Positions 53,126-64,000 of a stretch of DNA of 64,000 nt are shown here, one piece after another (position 1 is the first letter of the stretch; every line of letters starts with the position of its first letter). The position numbers and the translations under genes were made by a program. Origin of the DNA: Phoronis australis (taxonomy: Eukaryota; Phoronida; Phoronidae); NCBI GenBank assembly GCA_002633005.1, contig NMRA01000171.1:64776-128775 (forward strand), given 5' to 3'. The notes below the pieces were generated by a model. That model was given only the letters and a program-made list of their open reading frames with translations, ran no database searches and had not been told where the DNA came from.

Positions 53126-53812
53126 AGGCAACACGTAGCCCCTCGGTTGGCAGGTTAGGGGCTACAATACTTACCATCGCTTTCTGTATGAATTTCGTCG
53201 TCCCGTGTATTTTAAACGGTCGGAGTTTTCATGTCATCAAAAATACATTTCGCACTTGAAACTGCCATTTAAAAAGGCGCGCACTTCAGTGGTCCTTCGA
53301 TGAAGCTTAGTTACGAGAATTAAGGTGACTTTGGCGAAGAATTCCAACTCCACTTTTTTGGTCACCGTTAACTTTGTCACCATGCGCGTGATTACCACAA
53401 AGTATTTCAAATGAGTCACGTGAGTTAGGCAAAGGCGAGCGTGAAACTGAGCAAAGTGCCTGACGCTGACACGTGACACTTGCAGAATAGCATGGGAAGG
53501 TATCAGGTGGAATTTGTGAGATTTGTGTCCTTTGGGCTTTTTATTTATCAACATGCGTGATTTCACTTAACTTCCTGAAAATGGCACCCGGTAAGAGAAA
53601 TTCAAGCAAACCGCGACATATTTTCATTGATTTGTTCAAATTATCTTGACTGCATCATCTCCAGACTGTGGTATGTGTTAATTATAACCCCATGTGCATA
53701 TATGCATGTTTCATTTGATTTTATTTCCTGTCTTATGAAACTCGTAACTTTTTTTGGGGATGTACTGTCGCCCCCTGTATGCCTGTGGCATCCAGGGCGA
53801 TGTAACTGCACA
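53126..53812 (+). mobile_element. TAGGCAA-ended MITE, copy 2
   Basis: Collinear with copies 1 and 3 from TAGGCAACACGTAGCCCCTC through the shared GTGAGTTAGGCAAA block to GGCATCCAGGGCGATGTAA. The right end has drifted, so no target duplication is visible. Confidence 0.85.
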
Positions 53813-54034
53813 ATTGCTATTATCCGACAACTTAAAAAAAAACTTCAACTTCAAGCTAATTATGCAGTACAGATAAAATTCAGAACCTTAGCATAAATAC
53901 ACAAGTACGTTTACGTGTTACGGGGTGTGTAGACATATGTAGCAATTCTCACAACAGCAGTTCACAGAGAAAAAAATCAACAGCAAGTGTAGCAAATTCA
54001 TTTAAGGCAGTACATTGTGTCATTGTTGATAACA

Positions 54035-54430
54035 GTGCCACTTTCTTGACTGACTGTTGGGATGGTCGCTTCATCTGCCGGAAGCTTTTTGGCAAATTAT
54101 GCCTCACTCTGATTGAAACAAAAGTCACGTTGTTATAAATACCTGTTCGCATAGAGGGACACCTTAGGAGGCCGTCGAAGTCTTTAATTTCTTCAAACTG
54201 GATCAGATACCTCCCGAAATCAATTTTTTTTTCAAGCAGTCCTTCGTTCAGTTGCCCAACTTGGCAATTGGCCATTTTTAAGACTGTGCGCACCAGGAGA
54301 AATGACGTCACATGATGTTTTGATAAATGTGAGGCATAATTCATTGAAAAGCTTCCTTACTATGAAGCATCTAATAGGAGCGTCACCGTCTCCAAGACTA
54401 GTAGAGACGGTGGTCACTGTCTAGTGGCCA
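54035..54430. mobile_element. Foldback-family element, short copy
   Basis: CCGGAAGCTTTTTGGCAAATT...GCCTCAC at the left is answered by GTGAGGCATAATTC...GAAAAGCTTCC at the right. The middle has the AGTCACGTTGTTATAA and TTCAAGCAGTCC words of the 26272-27905 copies. Confidence 0.8.
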
Positions 54431-54871
54431 GTAAGTATGTTTAAGAAACGTAGTCCCTCGGCTGGCCACGCTTGTGGTGTCCACAGGTAATGTACTAGTA
54501 AAATTGCCTAAAGCTTGCTAAACAAAATCGGGAGTTGCAGTGGCGACCTGAAGGTCGTCAAATCAAGCTCTGCTGTGTGATGTGAATGGCCGGTAGTGTG
54601 AGTGGAATGGTTGACGAAAACCAGGGGCCAGCCTTCTAACCACTTGTGTAATAATTTTGGTCGAGTTTGTCAGGTTGATGTGAGAACCAATTGCTTTCAT
54701 GGAAAAATGGGCATTATTCAGTGGCAGTAAGGGGTTCTCAAAAAAGTTTTCCTTGGCACTTGACTATAAGCCCTCCAAAAACAGTTGTTAGGTTGAAAAT
54801 AAACAGTGGAGGTGCTATTCACAGACTGATGCATATTTATGAACTCTATGATTTCTTTGTAGGATTTACCA

Positions 54872-57800
54872 ATGGAGGTCCAGCAGTCAAATGCACCTTG
54901 GAAGGAAGAAGAAATTGGAGCAGTTATGAAGCTACCCATTAACAGGGTAATTATACTTTTAATTATAAATATAAGTTGTGAAGCTATCAATTGAAAGAGT
55001 AGTCATACCTTTTATTATAAATACATCTCTTTATACTATTATACTAAAAGGTGATAATCCTTACCTTGCCTGATCAGTACGTAGCTGTAATTGATTGAAT
55101 TTCATCCTCTGTGCTTTTGCCCAGTCTATGTCTTCTCTGGTTAAGATCCTGGATCTCTGCCTAATCTAAGTCTAGCTTTGTTTTGTGATGAAGCACAATT
55201 ATGGAACAGTGACATGTATTACCACACGTCATTGTTGAAACTAGATATTGATGAATTCACAGTTATTGTCATAATGGCAATCAAATATCCACAAATGACA
55301 GACTGTTCTCCAGAACTGAACCAGACTCTTTTGAAGTCGTACATGTAAATGCTGTGAAACATGTTTAGTAAGCCCTTCATGTCACCCAGGTTTAACACCC
55401 TAATACTTTTATGCTGCAAGATCATGTTTGCATGGAGTCTTGATGGAAACTAGGCTTATCTAGGCAGGCATAATTTTAAGTGTGTGGTATCTAATTTTAG
55501 GTTTCATAAAGTCTTTTGTTTGAAAGGAATTTTAGCACGTTCAGCTGTGTAAGTAAGTTGAAAATAATGTATAAGTTAATATTTGTGCTTGAAGTGTCGT
55601 TTTGTGCACTGTTTGACGACCAAGTGGGTTTGTACATACTGTAGTCCTCTAGCGGCCTAAAACATGTTTTGAAAGTCCCTGTTGTGCTCTATGACTTGAG
55701 AGAGAAAGTGCATGTATGCAATTTGATGTTCGAGCTGCCTCTGTGACCTCTTACAGGTGACTGAAGTGATTGACAGATGTACTCTGGGAGATACGAGGGA
55801 TTTGGTATCTTTACTCAGTGGAATATTTAAAGGTATGTAAGAGTTCAGATTTGTAAATATTTTGGAAACTGGCGTATTTAACAATTCTACTGTCAAACTG
55901 TGTTACAACAAACTGTCCTGGGTCCTTTCTAGAATGTTTTTTGTATCCAAAGTTTGCTCTATCCAAATCCGATTGTATGCTGTACAGCAGGGATATACCC
56001 AAGTTTCAAAACCCTGCTCGCCGGCTGGGCGAGTGAGCCAAAAAATCTACTCGCCCAGTCTGAAGTTCAGTTGCGTCTGTCACCACAAACTTGCGGCCAA
56101 TGTAAATCAAAACCGTTTTGTGCGTTGATGTCATCATCTATTAGGGCTACCGTATTGGCCCTAACAAGCGTCCAGGGTACTTAGAAAAATTTGTTTCGAA
56201 AGTGTGGGAGGGTGCTTTTTGTAGTCTAAGGCGGCTGAAACCTGGTCTTTGAAACGAGTGAAATCGGAAGCTAGGATTCATCAAATTTACGCGCTGTGAC
56301 GTATCTGTAACCTATGACAGATTTTTCCCAAAACTGTGGTGCATTTCTATCAAACTTTGTTGTTGAATTATGATCTTTTAAAAAAATGTGCTGAAATCCC
56401 AGGGTGAAAACTTGCCGACTGATGCGTTGCTGCCTCGCGATCGTCGATAGTGTAACTTGAATTCTTGAGGAAAAATACAGTTTCAAGTCAACAAATTGCT
56501 GAAATCCTCCTTAAGTTTTCCAAATAGCATCCCTATGATTTTTTAGTTCCTTTGGAGTCTGGATTAATCACAGATTAAGTCCAAACTGTGCTAAATTGCA
56601 CGCCGCAACACAAGAAAAATATGGAGGAACGCACATGTTGTTGTCACGTGACGTTTTGAAGTTAGTCTGCAGGTGTACGCCGAGTGAGCGAGCATGTGCG
56701 TGTCATCAGAGTTCATTTGCCAGAGTAGCAGGCCCACATAATTATTATTATGTAGGCCACAGTGCGCGCTTCTTGGCCACGTGCTCATTAACATTGGTCA
56801 AGTTTTGAGTCTGAAAACGAGTGGGGGGTGCTAAAAGGGGGCATGGGTGCTTATTAGGACGAATGTTATTATTTATAAAATAATTTTGGCTAAAATGGTA
56901 TTGTACATTACAATAAGAAATCAGTTTCAAGAAATATGGTATTTCACTTGCCTTGAGCACATGGACCGGTCTTCCACCTTTCCCCCCTTTTCTTTGTTTC
57001 AGACTAGTCCACTAATTCCTTTGTGCATGACCACACACTGTGTTCTGTTGTCTAGCTTGATGAATCGCGTAATGGGCAACATCTACTGAATCGGTAGGAT
57101 TGCACTGCGCCGATGTTTTTTACTGCCGGAGCATCGACACGCTGACCAAACTGAACCTTAAATTCATGATAAAAACAGCACAAGGAGGAGAAAATTTATT
57201 CATGTTCATCTGGGAAACGATATAGTGCTTTTGCGCTCTGAAAATTTGCTCGCCACCTGGGCGACCGACTAGTCAACTTCTACTCGCCCAGCACCATTTT
57301 TACTGGCATTGGGGACTGGGCGAGTGGCTAAGTATATCCCTGTGTACAGTTGGCTTGGGATTTTTTGGAACAGAAAATTATGAGCAAGCAAAACTTATAA
57401 TCCAGGTCTGTTGTAACGTTATTTGACTGGATCATTAAATAAATTCAAAAATGTTGTCTAGACTATGCACCTGCAGTTCACCATCTTTTCAAACCTCTTT
57501 GTGTTCCAATCCTTTATTATAAAACGGTTGTTGACCTCGATATGTTTTCCAGCTTGTCCTACTGATGACTTGGCACTGTGTGTGTTCAAGCACTGCATTG
57601 GATTATTGGCCAGTTCAGATCTCCCTAACAAAGTTGGCTCTCAGCTGAACGGAGTTCTTATGATGCAGGTATAGCTTTAGTTTTTTCATCGATACAAAAA
57701 ATCTTCCCATGTGCCCTTTTGCTTGATTTTTGCTTCAGCAAAGTGTGCAAAAGAAAAGATAACAACTTCGTTGAAGCAGACTTTACTTTACGGTATCATT

Positions 57801-60800
57801 TATTTTGCATAAAAACAACTGCCGTTTTCTGACTTGTATTTTTCATATGCTGACTATTATATTTGAGGTTTGCATTCAAGTTTTGTTTAACACCAGCTAT
57901 GAGTGCGTGCCAAACTATTTTTGATAAATTAATGTAGATGAATTTTCTTGATTTTTATTGAAAATTTTGACAAAGAAAAAATAGAATTACAGTTTACAAT
58001 AGAGCTTCCTGAAGGCTCTTTCAGAAATTGCCGATAATTTTTATTATTTGCACAACTTGTATTTACGCTTAAGGTGAATGGAAACCAGTTAGCTTAAAAT
58101 TGTCTAAATCTTGTATTCCGTTAAGCTTGAACCTGACGCCTGCTGTTGGTTCCAAAATTTAGGTAGTCAGTGAGTTAAGCTCCCAATGAAGAGATTTGGG
58201 TATTGAAACATTGTACTAGCATGTACGTTTTTTGTGACTTCGGTATATCAATCGTGACTTAAATAATCCTGACTGTTTTTCAAACAGGCCGATAGCCTTC
58301 CAACTGAAAGCCAGATAGCGCTAGTTTCCCTCTTTGTAACGATGGTGAAGGATGGCTCCGTTGGCAACAGTAGGTGTTTGGAGCTGTTGTCTAAACTTTT
58401 GTCCACTGTGACCACCAAAGATTTAGTGAGCCACGCAGGCAACAGCATATCTGGAAAACAGTATGCCAGTCAGATCCTCAATACGTTGTGTTCGTGCAAG
58501 TAAGTCATGTGCTAGTCGTGCACAGGTCTTGTTTCTTTTTACCGAATATTCTGTCTGGTTATCCAGACTGTTTCAAAGGAATAACTTAATAAATAACTTT
58601 ACTTAATTCACTGTACACTTGTCAATAATAGAATTTTTTTTCACTTTATACTTTTAAGGATGAGGCATTTTTCTTTCTGGTTTCTAGGTATAATGAACTG
58701 TCAGCTGTTTTGAAACTCTGAAATCATGTCCAGTTTGAGATCATTTTCATAGGGTGAGAGGTCTAAAACAAAAGTTGGTTTTGTGTTGTGAGGTGGGTTT
58801 ATGGCCGCTGTAATTATCATCTTCACAAATAGATTGGGCATTCTCCTGTTTGTAAAATGCTGCACTCTTCAGGTTGGTGTGTTGATATGATTAAAACCTA
58901 GAACTCTAGGTGGGCTATTATAACTACAACTTCAAGCCAAAACGACCAATAATGTGGCAACACATTATATTCAGCCATTGCTATTGCTACCAGCCATTTG
59001 TATTCCCCAATGTCCAAACATAAGTTTGCATGCGTGTGATTTGTGCTATTCAGATCCCAACCTTGTATGGATCGGATCATTGAGTTGTGAGTTGCAATGT
59101 GGGTTGCAGCGCAGTATGAAGTCATTGTAAGTAATGTATGAAAATTTGATTTGGTGTACATGTACTTTGTTGCATGGAACGGCAGATAATACCCTCCGTG
59201 ACAAATTTATGTATCAAAACAACACCAAGAGCTGGTAATATTTTATTTTTCATAGAAAGAACTCATAATTTCTTATTTTTTATAAACATAACCGCCCTCA
59301 ATTGCTTGTCCCCTTCTATATCAATTCTAGTGAATCGTTCTTTACTCAAATATTGTGTTTGTTTGTTTTCACTGAATTAAGTTAATAGATAGCATCATGG
59401 TTGTCAAGGGGTGTTTGCTGAATCAGATGCATTTAACATTTACCAGGAAATCCAATGCTTGATCTCTCCATTGCATGTGTTATAGATGGTCTCCACAGTC
59501 TGTTATCCATCTTGTGGCTACGTTCCGTGATATCAGCATGTCTAATGATGAGCTCGGTTTTGTTGTTAACAAGGCGGTCAGATCGTTCAAGACGCTAGAC
59601 TATACAGAGCTGCCACCTGTTGTCTACCAGCTGTTACTGTTGTCAACAAAGGTATGTACATATAATAAAAGTCTGTAACATATTAATGTATATTATAAGT
59701 TCTGAGTATTGTTCTGTAGAAACAAGAAAAACAAGAGAAACCTGAAGCATTGTAATGCACCCGTGACAGCACTGCATACAGTATGCTTCTATGGGTGTCT
59801 ATCATAGAAATGACCATTAGATGGCGCAGAACTTGCCAAACACCTCCGAATTGAGACAGTGATGGCGTCTCTGTAATACACAACTATTTGCTAAATTTCA
59901 TGAAAATAAACCAAGGATCTCCAAAGATATAGAGGCAAATGTAAAAAATAATTGACACTAGGGGCGGAGCTATAGTTCGATTGGTCTGAAACTCATCGTC
60001 ACCTGTTTCCATCTCCGTAGGAGCCCATCTGCCAAATTTCGCAAAGATCCTTCAAAGGATTAAGGAGATGCAGCCGTAGACGCAAAAAAAGCAAATTTGC
60101 ATCCGAAAATCAATGTCAGCCAGGGTCTTTGTATCAGAAATACAACTGCTAATTTTCATAAGAATCCTTTGAGTAGTATGGCAGATACAGAGGAAGACGC
60201 CAGAAAATAGCTGAAAAAATAAGAAAAGTGGCGTAAAATCCGTCAAATCCACCGAAAAATAGAATTGTGTATCACCTCCTTATTAAAAACATGTTTGCCA
60301 AATTTCATGAAAATCCAACAAGGAACTCTGAATATATACAGGCAAACGTAAAGAACTAAAATTGCCACTAGGGGGCACTGCAGTATTTGGATTGATCTGA
60401 AACTTGTCATCTGTCGTCACCTGCAATGAAATCCTGCAAGGGGTTTAACAGATACAGCACCAGATGACGGATGCCGGACGCCCAGACAGAGATGACAACA
60501 GTATGCACCCACATATAAATATGTGGGCACATAAAAATTGTGAGTTTTACGAGCATGTTGAGGGCCTTGCTTGCCCATTTTTTTGTCGTAAGTGCAAGCT
60601 CACATATTGCGTCTGCAACCCTGGTCATTGACTTTTCTCGATTTGCAGTTAGTGGAATGTCAAATATAAGTTGTCATTCTCTGTTTTCAATTGGTTGGTT
60701 CAATTGTGGATGATCGCCATCCCACAATACATTGTAATGTGACTTATTAGTCTATCTGTAAACATTTCAATGATGAAATGCTTGCGTCCACTAAGCAAAC

Positions 60801-63800
60801 TCAGTGGGTGGTTTTACACTGTTGCTAAAGAGTCATATATTAGTGTACAGAACAAATTGACAAAGGCAGGCAATCGAATTTCGTGCCTTAAAGTGCCATT
60901 CCTTTGTATTAATATAGAGGCTCCCTGTTCAATAAGTTTCTGGCGGAACTCCCATATTTTAATATTAAAATATAGGGGGCCCCATATTTGAGACGGGAAG
61001 TTGAATTTCTTGTCTATGTTATTTTGATAAGAACAAATCGTTTGAAATAATCAGCTGTTCTAGGTTTCATTTAGGTTAAGTTGGCAATTCACACAGTGTC
61101 TGGTTCATTCTCTTGTGGCTGTAAAACAACCCTGTTGAACTAGAGGATACTTTTTGTGATTTCAAACGATTGCGTTGGATTTCCAAACTGTTTTCTCATC
61201 TCTATCAAGATTCCTTTTGTTAACTGTTACTGTGTTTAAACTCTCAAACGTTATTTCTGCCATTCAGGGTCACAAGCGTTCTGTCCTGGAAGGAATCTGC
61301 GTCTTCTTTACTGAGCAGGATGAGTCCTGTAAAGCTGACAGTGACGAGTCTAATGGGTTTGTTTACATTCACGTGTCTGACATCAAATCTTTGATTGCTG
61401 TTTTATTTGTGTTTGGGTGTCGCAAGTGTTTATTTTTTTTGTGCCTGGTAAATCTGTTTTAGTTTGCTCCAAAAGTTTGTCAGAATACCTGGCACTCTGT
61501 GCCAGACTTCACCATAAACTGTTGACCAATATGATGCAAGGCGTGACAGGCATGACTAGCTACAGACAGAATAACTAAATGACAAAGCGCTGAGAAATAT
61601 TCCTTGGGTGGCCAAAACACACATTTCGTACATGCTTCTTGTCTCTTAGCTGTGACTGAGTACTTAATAATTTCACCATAAGTCCTGTGCTTGGCTAAAA
61701 GCTCAGTCCATTTTTTTTCCATTTTCTTAGTTTTAATTTCCTAGACGTTGACCAGATATTGGATATGGTATAGCGGATTTGCAGCGACGCCATATTGAAA
61801 TTAGGTTAAAATGGTGCATTGTGGGTGCTGTGGTCAGGATTCCGAAAGCAGCCATAGTAACAAGCATAATACGCGGTATGAGCGCGAAGAAAACTTACAC
61901 TTGTTGTGTTCCTGGCTGCTTCCAAAACAATAAGAGAGATAAAAATCTGAGTTTTTATGTGTTCCCTGCAAACCAAGAACTTCGTGAAAAATGGATAAAC
62001 AACATTAGGAGAGCTGGGAGTAAGGGGAGATTTAGCGCATTCAAACCAACGCGGGCCGTCTACTGAGAGGCAACACGGTACGTGTAGCCCCTCGGTTGGC
62101 CATATAGGGGCTACAATACTTCCATTCGCTTTCTGTACTCATTTCGTTACTTCAGTGTATTTTAAACGGGCCGTGACCGGATTTGGGTTACCGATTTCGA
62201 GTATTCACCTCGTCAAAAATACATTCTACACTTAAAACTATCATTTAAAAAAACGCTTACTTTCATCATTGGTCCTTTCTACTTCTATACATATCTTTGA
62301 TAAAGCTTAGTTGTGAGAATTAAGTTGACTTTGGCGAAGAATTACAACTCCACTTTTTTGGTTGCTGTTAATTTTATCACTGCGTGCACGATAACCGCAA
62401 AGCATGTCAACTGAATCTCGTAAGTTAGGCAAAGGTTAGCGCGAGACTGAGCGAAGCGCGTGACACTAGCGTGCGACCCTTATAAAATAGCATGAGAAGG
62501 TATCGGGTGAAACTTGTAAGATGTGTGTCCCTTGGACTTATTATTCATCAACATGCGTAATTTCACGTAACTTCCTCAAAATGGCACCCGGTAACTGAGA
62601 GAAACTCGAGCAAACCGCGACAGATTTTCATCGATTTCAGTGTTCAAGTTTTGCTGACTTATAGTTGTATCCAGAGTCGTGGTATGTGTTAATTATAACT
62701 CCGTGTTCCTACATGTATGGTTCATTTGATTTTATTTGCTGTATTTTGAAATAAGCAACTTTTTGTGAGCATGTGCTATCACCAGAGACCGTCTTTGCTA
62801 TCATCCCTGAATGCCTGCAGCATCCAGTGCGATGTAATTGCCTGGGGGCCATCGTTTGTGTGTTTGAACATTTTCCTGGTGGAAAAAAAGGTATGAAAAC
62901 AACATTCCGACGAAGTTTCCTCTTAAAATTAACGTCTCTAGCATATCCACGGCGAAAGCTACAAAAGTTAAGCAACCCAAGAACTCTCAACTTGTCTGAA
63001 ACCGGAGGAGATTTCGAAATCAAATGAACGCCGATAGCCCCAATACTGAACATGACGACAGTCGTGCCCTCGGTCATAGGTCACTGATCATAGCTACGCT
63101 GTGTTTACAAACGAGAGAAAGGACTTGCTTGGTATTATAAAGCAAAAAAATGAAACATGGTTTTTAGTTTGCAAATCACTCCAAATGCACACACTATCCA
63201 GCCACCACAAGACATGCCTGACCACAAGCTATCCCATGAGCCTTCGCGCAGGAAGTAACTCGCACATGCGCAATGCGTAGTTCGTTTGCGCTGCAAATCC
63301 GCTATTGGACAGTATGCTGTAGATCAATTGGCTAGTACATATTGTGCTTTTAGAATAACAAATTACGTGTCTTTTATTATTGAATTTGAAAATCTCCCTT
63401 CTTGGCTTGCTTCCTAGTTTGTGTATTAACCCCATATTCTCTGTCTGCAGTGGTGATCTGATCGAGGTTCTCGATGAGGGGGGCACAGTGGAGCAGCTTC
63501 GTCACACCGAGGGCACAGTTCTACTCCATATCACATTTGCTATTAAACAGGACCAAGACCTGGGAAGAGAATTTATCAAGTATATGAAGGTATTTACTGT
63601 TTTCAAGCAACAGTGAATACTGTCAACTTTCCTAGGATAAAATTTCTTAACCAATTTTCAAGCATTAATTTTTGACTCACAAACCTATGTATTTTTAAAA
63701 TCCTTGATTATCACAGAATCTTATTTATATGTCTGGACAAAATAATGCCCAGATATTTGCTATCCCATGATAGCGTTTTTCTAAAAAAGTCTTGATTTTT

Positions 63801-63944
63801 CATAGAGATCACCTTAATTTCTACAATGAAAGACTGTCCAATGTTTTTCAGTGTCTGATGCAGTCAAGTCCCTGTCAACTGCTTAGTCCCTTTAACTTCG
63901 CACTGGCGTTATCTGTTGGGAGCATTCATTGTTTTGAAGAGCAT
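54872..63944 (+). CDS. FANCI: Fanconi anemia group I protein, N-terminal part (continues past the window)
   Basis: FANCI pairs with FANCD2 in the ID2 complex, which is monoubiquitinated and clamps DNA during interstrand cross-link repair. Coding exons in the window: 54872-54946, 55757-55832, 57553-57668, 58288-58499, 59486-59651, 61268-61356, 63451-63589, 63852-63944, giving 322 residues and ending in phase 0 at a GTAAGT donor. Similarity to vertebrate FANCI is clear and collinear: [74 protein letters not shown]. The first 50 residues align weakly. The start exon begins at an acceptor (TTTCTTTGTAG at 54852-54862), so a 5' UTR exon lies upstream. The 61356 donor is the unusual GG/GTTTGT. The ubiquitination site and C-terminal half lie outside the window. 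Confidence 0.94.
55988..57342. mobile_element. 1355-bp inverted-repeat element in FANCI intron
   Basis: Ends CAGGGATATA and TATATCCCTG are inverted, and subterminal CTCGCC...CTGGGCGA and TACTCGCCCAG motifs recur near both ends. Perfect 7-bp flanking repeats TGTACAG occur at 55981-55987 and 57343-57349. No transposase frame was recognised, so it looks non-autonomous; CAGGG ends would suit a hAT-like origin. Confidence 0.85.
59740..60533 (-). mobile_element. CTAGTGGC-subunit element in FANCI intron, minus orientation
   Basis: Motifs CATTAGATGGCGC (59818), ACACTAGGGGCGG (59945) and CCACTAGGGGGCAC (60370) with the family's spacers (AAATTTCATGAAAAT). The right end has CGCCCAGACAGAGATGAC and the palindrome CCCACATATAAATATGTGGG. 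Confidence 0.85.
61878..62060 (+). pseudogene. THAP zinc-finger sequence, 5' part, cut by a MITE
   Basis: From an ATG the frame reads a THAP (C2CH) DNA-binding domain: [12 protein letters not shown] with the two N-terminal zinc cysteines, [16 protein letters not shown] with the invariant Trp, and AFKPTR. It runs into a stop just as the expected C-x-x-H should follow, exactly where a TAGGCAA-type repeat begins. The missing piece lies at 62849-62930. It sits in a FANCI intron on the same strand. THAP domains occur in cellular regulators and in P-element-like transposases; this fragment does not distinguish them. Confidence 0.8.
62061..62848 (+). mobile_element. TAGGCAA-type MITE, copy 3, inserted in a THAP sequence
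   Basis: Collinear with copies 1 and 2 (AGGCAACACG, TAGCCCCTCGGTTGGCC, GCATCCAGTGCGATGTAATT, GCCT). Flanking GGGCCGTC (62053-62060) and GGGCCATC (62846-62853) look like an 8-bp target duplication with one change, though the exact left end is uncertain. Confidence 0.75.
62849..62930 (+). pseudogene. THAP zinc-finger sequence, 3' part
   Basis: The frame reads [18 protein letters not shown], matching the C-x-x-x-H-F end of THAP domains followed by the usual Gly/Lys-rich stretch. It resumes the domain interrupted near 62060 and lies immediately after the inserted repeat. Confidence 0.7.
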
Positions 63945-64000
63945 GTAAGTTTCTAGTACAACCCTTGGCATTAGTCACTTGCAGGGGTCCCGGAATTTGA

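Overview
This is a metazoan nuclear window. It holds long intron-rich genes with GT-AG introns and one clear AT-AC intron, and the DNA between and inside the genes is crowded with short inverted-repeat transposons, foldback elements and satellites. The gene set (FANCI, haspin, an SRSF10-type SR protein, LYRM7, a THAP fragment, HSF-type DNA-binding domains) and the multi-exon haspin suggest an invertebrate animal, probably a deuterostome. The sequence alone does not fix the species.

Five gene loci can be supported. (1) Minus strand, 6182-11157: five phase-compatible exons that would encode one ~451-residue protein with two HSF-type DNA-binding domains separated by an AT-hook. (2) Minus strand, 18120-23275: six exons of an SRSF10/SRSF12-like SR splicing factor whose RRM is split by a U12-type AT-AC intron; exon 1 was not found. 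A 54-bp minisatellite 3' of it puts one AATAAA in every unit on its sense strand. (3) Plus strand, 30575-47741: a complete 13-exon haspin (histone H3 Thr3) kinase, 780 codons plus stop. (4) Minus strand, 51176-51514: an intronless LYRM7-like complex III assembly factor. (5) Plus strand, 54872-63944 and beyond the window: the first eight coding exons (322 codons) of FANCI.

The rest is mostly repeats: PIF/Harbinger-like elements in haspin introns; elements built from ~145-bp CTAGTGGC-containing subunits (four loci plus a fragment), one interrupted by a tRNA-derived SINE with perfect 13-bp target duplications; a TAGGCAA-ended MITE present three times, one copy splitting a THAP-domain sequence; a foldback family flanking the 164-bp assembly gap; a 399-bp palindrome; and a 1355-bp inverted-repeat element in a FANCI intron. 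Exon boundaries were inferred from splice signals, reading phase and family similarity. Coding lengths sum to whole codons for the complete gene models, which is the main internal check.
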